Positions 1 to 7,425 of a DNA stretch of 8,613 nucleotides are shown one piece after another. Below the pieces are notes generated by a model, which searched no databases, was not told the origin of the DNA, and saw nothing but the letters and a program-made list of their open reading frames with translations. The DNA lies in NCBI GenBank assembly GCA_013205605.1, contig JABMMK010000357.1:1-8613 (forward strand). The letters are read 5' to 3'. Each line of letters starts with the position of its first letter. Position 1 is the first letter of the stretch. Source of the DNA: Cytophagales bacterium (GTDB lineage: Bacteria; Bacteroidota; Bacteroidia; Cytophagales; Spirosomataceae). The position numbers and the translations under genes are program-made.

Positions 1-678
1 AATATCTTCTTTGGCAAATTGAATAGCAGCCTGATGTTCATTAGCCTTCCCTATAAAAATATCTGAAATTTCTGGTTGGTATTCACTGATGGTCACGGGT
101 ATTCCCTGCTTAATTATTCCTGCTTTTTCAAAGGCAATTTCTTCTAATGAATTTCCTAAAATATCTTGATGATCATATCCAATATTTGTAATTAAGCATC
201 CAAACGGCATAATGATGTTAGTGGAATCTAGTCTTCCCCCTAATCCTGTTTCAATGATGGCCCAGTCCACTTTTTGTTCTTTAAAATAGCAAAATGCCAT
301 AGCGACTGTCCATTCAAAAAAGGATGGACTAACTTCTTGAATAATGTTTTTTTTCTTGCTTACAAAAGAACTAACCCATTCTTTTGAAACTTCTATACCA
401 TTAATTTTAATTCTTTCCGTAAATGATTTTAAATGCGGAGAGGTATAAAGGCCTACCTTAAATCCATGTTCTTGCAAAATGGAAGCTACAAAATGAGATG
501 AGCTTCCCTTCCCATTCGTTCCCGCTATATGCAAAGATTTAAATGAATGTTGTGGATTATTTAACTGATCGCATAATATGATAATGTTATCTAGACCTGG
601 CTTATATGCTTTCTTCCCTTCCCTATGAAATACAGGCAGGGAATTATAAAGAAAATGGATTACCTCATCATAGGTCAT
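1..678 (-). CDS. folC: Folylpolyglutamate synthase / dihydrofolate synthase FolC, N-terminal half (runs off the left edge)
   Basis: This cytoplasmic Mur-ligase-family enzyme adds glutamate to folates with ATP, and often also joins dihydropteroate to glutamate. I translated it by hand: 226 codons are open from ATG at 676-678 to the window edge. The FolC P-loop GTNGKGS lies at residues 53-59, followed by LYTSPHL at 78-83 and later. ETGLGGRLDSTN (about 143-154), TNIGYDHQDILG (about 164-175) and EKAGIIK (184-190) are the usual FolC magnesium, nucleotide and substrate-site signatures. Bacterial FolC is usually about 420-440 residues, so roughly half is present and the C-terminal domain is missing only because the window ends. 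The gene starts 18 nt after the stop of the TonB-like gene and is probably translated from the same transcript. An in-frame TTG lies 12 nt upstream, but ATG is the better start. No Shine-Dalgarno sequence is visible. The identification is secure; bifunctionality is a family-based assumption. Confidence 0.96.
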   Translation of the reverse strand, partial: MTYDEVIHFLYNSLPVFHREGKKAYKPGLDNIIILCDQLNNPQHSFKSLHIAGTNGKGSSSHFVASILQEHGFKVGLYTSPHLKSFTERIKINGIEVSKEWVSSFVSKKKNIIQEVSPSFFEWTVAMAFCYFKEQKVDWAIIETGLGGRLDSTNIIMPFGCLITNIGYDHQDILGNSLEEIAFEKAGIIKQGIPVTISEYQPEISDIFIGKANEHQAAIQFAKEDI

Positions 679-696
679 CTCGTAGGCCAATGTGAA

Positions 697-1473
697 TTAA
701 TTGGTAGGAACTATACGAATTGTTTTTAAGCCGCTGGCTCCTTCCCTTTTTCCTTCATCTTTGGGCTGGAACTTAGCTCCCTTGATTGCTTTCTTGTATT
801 TTTCAGCAAGAGATAATTTTACATTCGTTTTTTCAATACGGATTTCAGTCACAAGCCCTTTTTCATTGACACGGATAAAGAATGTTATTTCACCAGTTTC
901 ATTACCATTGTCAATGGAGCTGATCACTGAAGTTGGGAATGTCCAGTTTTGAGCAATCGGTTTATCCCCAGCCCCAGATCCGCTGCCACCTGATCCACTA
1001 CCATTTCCTGATCCAGTTCCTCCACCAGATCCCCCTTTACCTAAACCTGTACCTGATCCTGATCCCGAAGTGGTTGATTTAGCCGTTCTTTTACCTAGCG
1101 TAAGGTTTAAATCTATAACAGGTTCTTCAGGAACAACTTCTTTAGGCGGCGGAACAACTGTTGCCTTAACCGTAACCGGACTTTCTACATTGCTCGTTAT
1201 CGGAGCAACGGTATTTTGTTGGACTACCTCAGTCTCTGATTGAATAATCTCTTTTTTTTCTTCTTTTTTGGGACTTGGAGCCTCCTGCTCAAAGGAGATT
1301 TCTCCCTTTGACCCTTCAGGTTCGAGCACCAAAGGCGCATTTGGATTTTCATTCCAAATTTTAACCGACCAAATAAGCAAAAAAAGCAATCCATTGAATA
1401 TGATGGTAATAATCAATGCTTTAACCTGATTTTTACGTTCTAATTCTCTTTGTGCTTGATAACTAATATTCAT
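697..1473 (-). CDS. TonB/TolA-like energy transducer with glycine-serine linker
   Basis: This is a 258-residue single-pass inner-membrane protein with the TonB/TolA plan. A short basic cytoplasmic N-terminus (R9, R13, K15, K18) precedes a membrane helix at about 19-39, which predicts N-in, C-periplasmic topology. Residues 63-120 are rich in Pro, Glu, Lys and Val (PSPKKEEKKE, VVPPPKEVVPEEP). Residues 136-169 are a low-complexity Gly-Ser tract with 19 Gly in 34. The C-terminal domain (about 175-258) contains GEITFFIRVNEKG and an AIKGAKFQPK segment, which resembles the beta-strand and Ala/Lys helix of TonB_C domains. Such proteins carry proton-motive-force energy from an ExbB/ExbD or TolQ/TolR motor to an outer-membrane partner. 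No motor gene lies next to it here. The gene starts 1 nt after the SPOR gene stop and precedes folC by 18 nt. Whether it behaves as TonB (receptor gating) or TolA (envelope constriction) cannot be decided from sequence. Confidence 0.82.
   Translation of the reverse strand: MNISYQAQRELERKNQVKALIITIIFNGLLFLLIWSVKIWNENPNAPLVLEPEGSKGEISFEQEAPSPKKEEKKEIIQSETEVVQQNTVAPITSNVESPVTVKATVVPPPKEVVPEEPVIDLNLTLGKRTAKSTTSGSGSGTGLGKGGSGGGTGSGNGSGSGGSGSGAGDKPIAQNWTFPTSVISSIDNGNETGEITFFIRVNEKGLVTEIRIEKTNVKLSLAEKYKKAIKGAKFQPKDEGKREGASGLKTIRIVPTN
967..1068 (-). repeat. Gly-Ser coding low-complexity tract in the TonB-like gene
   Basis: This stretch encodes residues 136-169 of the TonB-like protein, mostly alternating glycine and serine. 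At DNA level the + strand shows recurring short units such as CCTGATCC, CCAGATCC and TGATCCA, so the repetition is imperfect but visible in the nucleotides. The protein segment is probably a flexible spacer crossing the periplasm or peptidoglycan. The tract could change length by slippage; that is an inference. Confidence 0.75.
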
Positions 1474-1474
1474 A

Positions 1475-2503
1475 TTAATCTTTTTTAAACACCCAAATGT
1501 CTATTTTTTTATCTTTTTTCAAGTGAGCAGCTTCCACATAGGCTAAATCCATGTTTTTGGCGCTTCCCAAACTAATCCTATAAAAGGTTTCATTCTCTAA
1601 CTTGGGTAAAATAACTGCATTCTGAAAACCCTTTTGAATTAGTTCAGATTTACCTAATTCAGCTTTCTCTAAGGTTTTAAAACTGCCGGCAACCAAGAAT
1701 ATGTGCTCTGAAACTTCAATATTCTTTAAATTGACCTCTGGTTTTAATGCCTCATTTTCTGATTTAACATCTTCTAAATCGACTGAATTAATTGGTTTAG
1801 GTTCTGAAATGACTTTTTTCGTAGGTATGATTTTTTCTTGCTTGGACTCTTTTTTAATTCGTATCGTCAAAGGCGAAAAAGAACTGTTTACAAATTTCGA
1901 ATTAGGTTCGGTTAAAATATAAGCTCCCATTCCGCCAACGATGAACGCTAAAAGTATATAAGCATAAAATTTCGATGTGATTTTTCTTGGCTCTTGTACT
2001 TCCTCAACCTCCTCTTTTGTCTGCATAGGAAGATCTTCTAGAGATTTTTCAACTGGCGCCTCAATTAAAACTGGTTTTTTTCTTGCACCCGTAGAAACTT
2101 GATACAAGCCAAATTGGTCTAAATCATAATTAAACGTCTGATTAGGTTCGAAAATTATTTTAGATTCATCCGTTAATGAGAATGTTCCTAAATTTCCGAA
2201 GGCTAATGGCTGATTTTTTCTCAAACCATCCTTCATTTCTTTTCCAAATGCTGCCACTGATTCAAATGCCTTTTTTTGAGAAATTACATTTTGTTTGGCA
2301 ATGTGCATGGCTAATATCCCATCATCTGATTTTAATCGTTCATTAAAAGCAATGGATTTCTTTCTTGGATAAATAATGGCCTCTTTCTCGTCAAATTTAA
2401 AATCCTGTACATTGATCACAAATCCCCCAAAATTGGATATAATCACACAATCATGCTCTAAAAGCAAGGATTCAATCGCCGATATAAAATCAATATTTTG
2501 CAT
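1475..2503 (-). CDS. HU-CCDC81 / SPOR-domain inner-membrane protein
   Basis: This is a 342-residue protein with three parts. Residues 1 to about 135 resemble the paired CCDC81-type HU domains of Bacteroidota: CVIISNFGGFV (19-29), the conserved IAFNERLKSDDGILA block (51-65), and a second HU-like unit ending near GNLGTFSL (103-110) and IIFEP. Residues about 178-197 form a single membrane helix preceded by basic residues, with no signal peptide. This places the HU part in the cytoplasm and the rest in the periplasm. After a Lys/Glu-rich linker, residues about 266-340 form a SPOR domain (FLVAGSFKTLEKAE, QKGFQNAVIL, FYRISLGS). SPOR domains bind denuded glycan strands at division sites. The gene sits 2 nt after the barrel gene and 1 nt before the TonB-like gene, so the products are probably made together. 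Domain calls are firm. DNA binding by this HU type, and a link between nucleoid and septal peptidoglycan, are inferred. Confidence 0.88.
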   Translation of the reverse strand: MQNIDFISAIESLLLEHDCVIISNFGGFVINVQDFKFDEKEAIIYPRKKSIAFNERLKSDDGILAMHIAKQNVISQKKAFESVAAFGKEMKDGLRKNQPLAFGNLGTFSLTDESKIIFEPNQTFNYDLDQFGLYQVSTGARKKPVLIEAPVEKSLEDLPMQTKEEVEEVQEPRKITSKFYAYILLAFIVGGMGAYILTEPNSKFVNSSFSPLTIRIKKESKQEKIIPTKKVISEPKPINSVDLEDVKSENEALKPEVNLKNIEVSEHIFLVAGSFKTLEKAELGKSELIQKGFQNAVILPKLENETFYRISLGSAKNMDLAYVEAAHLKKDKKIDIWVFKKD

Positions 2504-2505
2504 AA

Positions 2506-4227
2506 TTAAAATGAATAGGCCACTCCCACTGTGTAATTTAAGCTTTGTTGAGGATAAAATAAATAGCGTTCATAACTTTTTCCTAAAATATTATTGGCAC
2601 TCACAAATGCATTGAATTTTTTAGTGATTAAATAATTCACTTTTAAATTTAGGTCAACGATATCTGGCATCTTAACAGCTAGGCCATTCCGAGGATTAAA
2701 TCCATATAAACCCCCCAAATAAAATACATCCGGTGAAACAATGATTCGATCTTTAAACGTAATGGAGTTGGTAAATGATAAATTCATCGCTGGCTTATGA
2801 AATGGCCTCTCCAAAGTTTTTGAATTATCCACAATTAAATTTTCATAGGTATTGAAATCATATTTTAAGATGGATAAAATCTTGTCAAAAATTTGATAGT
2901 TGATCTGGCCTGATAAATTAACTACTTGTACTTTTTTATCACCACCCGCATAAACCACATCAAAACGTGAAGAATCAGCTTTTGACGCCATGAAAAATCC
3001 TAAATTACTATATTCAGAATACCCAAATTTGATTTCAAAATCAAAATTACGTTCATTGGATCCCTTAATACCCCCATATATATTACTGGATTGTATGGTG
3101 TTTTTTAACGCGATGTTATTAGACATCCAATTATTTTCAGACACAAATTGATTCATGGAATTTAAATAAGTATCTGCACCAAATCCCGCAAAAATATGCA
3201 CAAAGTCGGTCGGTTTAATATCTAATTTAACTATAGGGAATAGCCTAGTTTGATTTATGGATAGATTTTTATCCTTTTCATTGGATATATTAATGCCTGC
3301 AGTTACGGATACTCGGTTATTTTTATAATTAAAGCTTGGACGCACTCTGTACAATTCGCGTCGATTATTAGTGGCACTTGTGGTTATTTCAGATAAAACC
3401 ATATCCCCATTTAAATAGGCGGAAATTTGATCTGTTACATGTAATACCGACTGGATTTTACTTTCCCATATCCATTCTCTATTATCAAAACTAGTCGATA
3501 AGTAATTCAATCCCGATGTAGCCGTATAATCGTATTTGGCATCTTTTTGAGCATTACCTATACTTCCTGTGTAGTGGAATTTATTATAGACAATATTTAG
3601 ATCACTTAAATTACCTGTGAATTTTTTTTCATCTCTTCCATAAAAATTAGCTTCAGTTCTTTTGAAGCCAATGGAGCCGTCCAACAAATAATTTCCGGTA
3701 AAGGTTTTGCTATATAATTTAACTTCATTTTCATTTCGTGCAGAAAATGCGGTACCCACAGGCCCCCTTCTATTGGCATCATGATTCATATAAATACCTT
3801 GATATTGATTCTCTTTTGGTGATAGACCAAAATGTCCATTGATTAAGGTATGGCCATAATTACCTGCTCCCACCTTAATCATATTTTTAAACTTGGGCCC
3901 ATAAGACGAAACTAGTTCATCTCCTTCTCGAGGGCCTATAATGGATGTCGTTAAAATAGCTGGACTTTTTACCTCCCATTTCCTTTCAACAAAATTATAC
4001 GTCATCTTTCTACCCTTATTGGTATTCTCAACCTCCTCTAAAGCTTCGAAATTTCTAGATATTTCAGGCTTTAGTTCGATCTTACGCTCTTTCTCCAAAA
4101 TAATATCATCATTCTGAATATTGCCCTCTTTTTTTTGTTGGCCATATACGATCGAATGGATACTCATGAGTAAAAGCAAAAACACTAAGAATATTGTGGC
4201 CTTTTTGAGTTGGATTGTCATATTCAT
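2506..4227 (-). CDS. TonB-dependent-receptor-like outer-membrane beta-barrel lacking a plug
   Basis: This protein of about 573 residues begins with a signal peptide: basic TIQLKK, then a Leu/Ile-rich core, with probable cleavage before QQKK near residue 30. There is no lipobox cysteine. A charged stretch (about 35-85) follows, then many amphipathic strands. The end resembles TonB-receptor barrels: a SANNILGKSYERYLFYP block, then GVAYSF with the terminal Phe used for barrel assembly. No plug domain and no carboxypeptidase-like N-terminal domain are visible. Its size also fits a barrel alone rather than the usual 700-1000-residue receptor, so a gated siderophore or glycan importer is unlikely. 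It lies between the TPR and SPOR genes, which suggests it is the outer-membrane member of a trans-envelope assembly. I chose the ATG at 4227, which overlaps the TPR stop as TGATG. A GTG at 4230 and an ATG at 4221 are in-frame alternatives. The ligand is unknown. Confidence 0.8.
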   Translation of the reverse strand: MNMTIQLKKATIFLVFLLLLMSIHSIVYGQQKKEGNIQNDDIILEKERKIELKPEISRNFEALEEVENTNKGRKMTYNFVERKWEVKSPAILTTSIIGPREGDELVSSYGPKFKNMIKVGAGNYGHTLINGHFGLSPKENQYQGIYMNHDANRRGPVGTAFSARNENEVKLYSKTFTGNYLLDGSIGFKRTEANFYGRDEKKFTGNLSDLNIVYNKFHYTGSIGNAQKDAKYDYTATSGLNYLSTSFDNREWIWESKIQSVLHVTDQISAYLNGDMVLSEITTSATNNRRELYRVRPSFNYKNNRVSVTAGINISNEKDKNLSINQTRLFPIVKLDIKPTDFVHIFAGFGADTYLNSMNQFVSENNWMSNNIALKNTIQSSNIYGGIKGSNERNFDFEIKFGYSEYSNLGFFMASKADSSRFDVVYAGGDKKVQVVNLSGQINYQIFDKILSILKYDFNTYENLIVDNSKTLERPFHKPAMNLSFTNSITFKDRIIVSPDVFYLGGLYGFNPRNGLAVKMPDIVDLNLKVNYLITKKFNAFVSANNILGKSYERYLFYPQQSLNYTVGVAYSF

Positions 4228-4230
4228 CAC
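4225..4230 (-). other. Stop-start overlap between TPR and barrel genes (GTGATG)
   Basis: On the minus strand the TPR gene's TGA (4229-4227) shares its last base with the ATG of the barrel gene (4227-4225). A GTG at 4230-4228 also overlaps the stop. The upstream 30 nt are A/T-rich with no Shine-Dalgarno sequence, so translation of the barrel probably depends on ribosomes finishing the TPR gene. Confidence 0.7.
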
Positions 4231-7200
4231 TTAATGGGTAGACTTTTTAATTTGTTTTTGGCTAATTCAATGACTGCCGAATCACTTGAATTGTCAATGA
4301 CCGATTTTAAAATAGCTTTTGCTTGAGGCAAATTCTTTAAGGAAACAAAGTTTTCGGCTAAGAGAATGTATGCTTTCCCAATCACCGCGTCAGACGCTTC
4401 CGCGAATTCATTTTTGAACTTCGTCGTAATCATGTCGCTTGACTCCTTGAACTTACCTTCGCCACTTAATAATAAGGCTAATTCATATTGAGCTTCTGCC
4501 CCTATTTCATTTTTATCTAAGGTAATTACTTTGGCTAACCATTGTCTTTTTGATGCAATCTGGGTAGAATCACTCGTAAACATATCGGCTAATGAACGCG
4601 TCAACTTAGCTTTTTCTTCTTTCGTGATATTGTTTAATGGCTCTATTTCGTTTAATAATGAAGCAATGGAATCCACATTTTTAGCTTCGTAGGTAATGGC
4701 GATGATTTTGTTCATGGCCATGGATTGTTGGTCTGCCTCCGTATTTTTCGACTTAAATAATCGATAAAATTGAATGGACTCTGAATATTTTTTTTGCCCA
4801 AATGATAGATCAGCAGCCCTTAAAATCACTTTATTTACCTGCGGATGTTCATTTTGATCCATCACTTTTTGGTAATATTGAATGGCTGTTAATGTGTCAT
4901 TTATTTGGTCTGCTGCATCTGCCACCAGGTAATTCGCCTCTACAATATTCTCATTCGTTGGATACTTGGAAATAAAATCTTTTAAAGAACTAATTGCCTT
5001 GTCGAATTTCTTCCCCTCATATATAGCTCTTGCCGCACCATATTTTAAATCAATCGCGTCATTTTCAGACTCTGATTTGTTGGTACTTTGATAGGTATCT
5101 AAAACTTGGCCAAACTCCTCTGGTTTGCCCACTTTGATCAAGTTTTCTTGTAAGCCTACTAATGCATCTTTGGCGATTTTTTCCGTCGTAAATTCATTAA
5201 CAATTCTCTTATAATCTTGAATAGCCAAATCGAATTTATCACTATTCGTGAAGGATTGAGCCCTTTTGAATAAAGCCTGAGCTAAAAACTCACTTGCTTT
5301 GGTTGCTGAGATTATTTCAGAGAATCCAAGTATAGCTTCTGCATATTTAGAGGCATTAAACAAAATTAAATTCTCTTGATAAAACGCTTCATCCGCAAAT
5401 TTAGAATCAGGGAATCCAAGTCTTACTTGTTTCATCGCTGCCCTAGCCTCATTGCCTCTATTTAAGTAAATCAGCGTCATACCCTTCTGAAATAAGGCAT
5501 AATCCTTTTCTGTTTTTGCGATATCAGCTGCTTGGCTATAATAATTTAAGGCATCTTCATACTTTCTAGACACCAAATAGGTATCTGCAAGCCGCAATAA
5601 AATAGTCGGATTATTTTTAGCATTGGGCGTCAACTTCAAACGATCTACATAGGTTTTAAACAAAGTATTTGCCTTACTAAATTCCTTGGTATTAAAATAT
5701 GCAAAGGCTAATCCAATTCTAATTTTCTGTACAAACTCTTCCGATTTATTCGAACTTGACATTAAAGGCGTATAAATTTGAATAGCTTCTTCAAATTTCT
5801 TTTGCACAGATAGAGCTTCAGCTTTCCCTAATAAAGCTTTTAATTTTATTTCTTCTTTTTCAGCCACTAATATAGCTTCGTCGAAAAATTTAATAGCAGG
5901 TTCAAATTGGTTATCATTATAAGACCTTACTCCTAAATTATACGATAAGGTCTGATAGGCTAAGTTCAGCTTAGTTGACCTATTGCTAATTCCTTTTAAA
6001 TAATTAACGGCCACTTCTAAATTATCAGAATTAATAAATGCATCGGCTACTAATTCAATGGCTTCTTCCGAATATTTGCTTTTGGGAAATTTAACATTGA
6101 AGGCTTGAATTTCATTAATTGTTTCAGATCCTTTTCCTAAATCCAATAATACTTTAGCATAATTAAAATAGGCATCCTCTTGAATCGCTGGATTAAAGGC
6201 TAAACTTCGGGCAACCTGAAACGCATCTAATGTAGCCACTAAATTTCCAGCACTTAATTGAGCTAATGCCGTAGTAAATGCAGCATATTGGCCTAATGAA
6301 TCTTTTTTAGCCACTAAATCCTTTAATGTAACCGTGGCCTCATTGTATTTTTTCGTTTTAAATAAAGAAAATCCATATCGATATTGTGATAGAGGGTTGA
6401 ACTTTGAACCCGTCATTTTCCCAAATGCCTCATAACTTTTAATCGATTTGTCGAATTGATTTAACTGGAATTGCACATCAGCGACCAGCAAGGCCAATTC
6501 ATCTAGTCGATAACCCGTATTCTTCTTTGAAATGATGGGTTCGGCATATTTCAATAACTCATAGAATTTAGATTGATTGAAATAACATAAACCGATCCAA
6601 TTCGGAATCTCTTTTCTGTATTTACTACTGGCTTCTGCTTTGGCAAAATCGACCGCAGCCTCTCCGTATCTTTTCTCACCAAAATTAATCACTCCCGCAT
6701 AATAGGACGCGGAAAGGGCATATTCTTCCTCAGGTTCCACTTTGATTTCATTAAATACAGGTAAGGCTTCTAAGTATTTTTTTAATTCAAAATATGAAAT
6801 GGCCAATTTGAATTTGGCTTCTAAATTTGTCTCAGAGGATCTACTTAGGTATTTTATCGCTTTGGCATAATCTCCATTGTCATAAAAAAAAGTACCAATA
6901 CCTCTTAATAATTTAACGGCTTGAGGATGTTCAGGGTTATTTGCTATAAATCTTTCTGCTAAAATTTCTGCCTCGGGCTGACTCATATATAGAGAGCACA
7001 TGGTCATATAATATTCAGCGAGCACTTTTTGACCCGATTGCTCATTGCTTAATGGTTCAAGACTACCTAAATACGCGGAAAATTCTTCTCGAGCCGCTAC
7101 ATAATTCTTTGAATCAAAGTATTCCTTCGCTTGTCTGAAATGTAGTGTATGATCTTTGAAACTTAATGTTTGTTGGGCTATAGAGCCAAAAGAAATAAAT

Positions 7201-7250
7201 AAAAGGAGTATGAAGGGCAGCCAGCCAATGTGTGTATTTTTCAATTTCAT
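4227..7250 (-). CDS. Large secreted tetratricopeptide-repeat protein (about 1007 aa)
   Basis: This is the first gene of the operon. It has a signal peptide: basic MKLKNTH, hydrophobic core at about 9-22, probable cleavage after SIA at 23-25. No cysteine follows, so it is a soluble periplasmic (or surface-associated) protein rather than a lipoprotein. Most of the remainder is TPR-type helical hairpins. Examples are HFRQAKEYFDSKNYVAAREE (about 38-57), GTFFYDNGDYAKAIKYL, FKLAISYFELKKYLEALPVF, LAFAYFNTKEFSKANTLF and RLADTYLVSRKYEDALNYYS. The repeats continue to the end (LLAENFVSLKNLPQAKAIL), probably more than fifteen units. No catalytic motif is visible. The role is presumably a scaffold or adaptor in the envelope. 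The closest known functional analogy is a CpoB/YbgF-like TPR partner of Tol or TonB systems, though this one is several times longer. The start ATG has no Shine-Dalgarno sequence, and a candidate -7 promoter element lies about 30 nt upstream. The TPR identity is firm; the exact role is unknown. Confidence 0.88.
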   Translation of the reverse strand: MKLKNTHIGWLPFILLLFISFGSIAQQTLSFKDHTLHFRQAKEYFDSKNYVAAREEFSAYLGSLEPLSNEQSGQKVLAEYYMTMCSLYMSQPEAEILAERFIANNPEHPQAVKLLRGIGTFFYDNGDYAKAIKYLSRSSETNLEAKFKLAISYFELKKYLEALPVFNEIKVEPEEEYALSASYYAGVINFGEKRYGEAAVDFAKAEASSKYRKEIPNWIGLCYFNQSKFYELLKYAEPIISKKNTGYRLDELALLVADVQFQLNQFDKSIKSYEAFGKMTGSKFNPLSQYRYGFSLFKTKKYNEATVTLKDLVAKKDSLGQYAAFTTALAQLSAGNLVATLDAFQVARSLAFNPAIQEDAYFNYAKVLLDLGKGSETINEIQAFNVKFPKSKYSEEAIELVADAFINSDNLEVAVNYLKGISNRSTKLNLAYQTLSYNLGVRSYNDNQFEPAIKFFDEAILVAEKEEIKLKALLGKAEALSVQKKFEEAIQIYTPLMSSSNKSEEFVQKIRIGLAFAYFNTKEFSKANTLFKTYVDRLKLTPNAKNNPTILLRLADTYLVSRKYEDALNYYSQAADIAKTEKDYALFQKGMTLIYLNRGNEARAAMKQVRLGFPDSKFADEAFYQENLILFNASKYAEAILGFSEIISATKASEFLAQALFKRAQSFTNSDKFDLAIQDYKRIVNEFTTEKIAKDALVGLQENLIKVGKPEEFGQVLDTYQSTNKSESENDAIDLKYGAARAIYEGKKFDKAISSLKDFISKYPTNENIVEANYLVADAADQINDTLTAIQYYQKVMDQNEHPQVNKVILRAADLSFGQKKYSESIQFYRLFKSKNTEADQQSMAMNKIIAITYEAKNVDSIASLLNEIEPLNNITKEEKAKLTRSLADMFTSDSTQIASKRQWLAKVITLDKNEIGAEAQYELALLLSGEGKFKESSDMITTKFKNEFAEASDAVIGKAYILLAENFVSLKNLPQAKAILKSVIDNSSDSAVIELAKNKLKSLPIK

Positions 7251-7279
7251 TGTAAATGATTACAGCATTCGGATTAAAA

Positions 7280-7287
7280 CAAAAATA
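7280..7287 (-). promoter_or_regulatory. Candidate Bacteroidota -7 promoter element for the envelope operon
   Basis: The minus strand reads TATTTTTG here, an exact match to the Bacteroidota -7 consensus TAnnTTTG. Transcription would begin about 25 nt upstream of the TPR start codon, which is reasonable. I found no clear TTG/TTTG -33 element at the usual spacing, and the region is very A/T-rich, so a chance match is possible. Confidence 0.4.
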
Positions 7288-7344
7288 CGATTTTTCTTCA
7301 AAATTATTGCGTGTAATAAATATTTTTTTGTGACTATTATTACC

Positions 7345-7359
7345 AAATAATCATTATTT
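7345..7359. repeat. 15-nt perfect palindrome (7-1-7) in the divergent intergenic region
   Basis: AAATAAT and ATTATTT are exact reverse complements around a single C at 7352. Its place between divergent genes would suit a regulator operator. It is made only of A and T apart from the centre, so chance is a serious alternative. Confidence 0.4.
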
Positions 7360-7425
7360 ACTTTAACAATTGAGCTATTTATTTAAATTTACATAATGTG
7401 AAGATTCACCAACAAATTTAAACGT

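Larger units (their letters stand above)
7251..7425. promoter_or_regulatory. Divergent intergenic region between the envelope operon and the M61 peptidase gene
   Basis: This 175-bp, strongly A/T-rich stretch must carry the promoters for both divergent transcripts. It holds the TATTTTTG element toward the operon and a 15-nt palindrome near its middle. For the plus-strand gene I saw only a weak TAAATTTA near 7380-7390 and no convincing -7/-33 pair. No RNA gene or small ORF with recognisable content is visible. Confidence 0.6.

Noticed and set aside
701..952. Plus-strand open frame of 83 codons
   Set aside because: It lies wholly antisense to the conserved C-terminal domain of the TonB-like gene and its translation resembles no protein family.
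1701..1922. Plus-strand open frame of 73 codons
   Set aside because: It is antisense to the linker and SPOR-domain start of the HU-SPOR gene; no domain or own start signal.
2376..2615. Plus-strand open frame of 79 codons
   Set aside because: It spans the antisense of two real gene ends, with no recognisable content.
2506..4227. The barrel as a SusC-type or siderophore receptor
   Set aside because: There is no plug, no carboxypeptidase-like N-terminal domain, no SusD partner, and the protein is too short.
4227..7250. The TPR protein as the type IX secretion/gliding protein PorW/SprE
   Set aside because: PorW/SprE is a TPR lipoprotein; this protein has no lipobox cysteine and its neighbours are not T9SS genes.
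7156..7350. Plus-strand open frame of 64 codons across the TPR gene start and the intergenic region
   Set aside because: It is mostly antisense to the TPR signal peptide and A/T-rich promoter DNA; composition is not protein-like.
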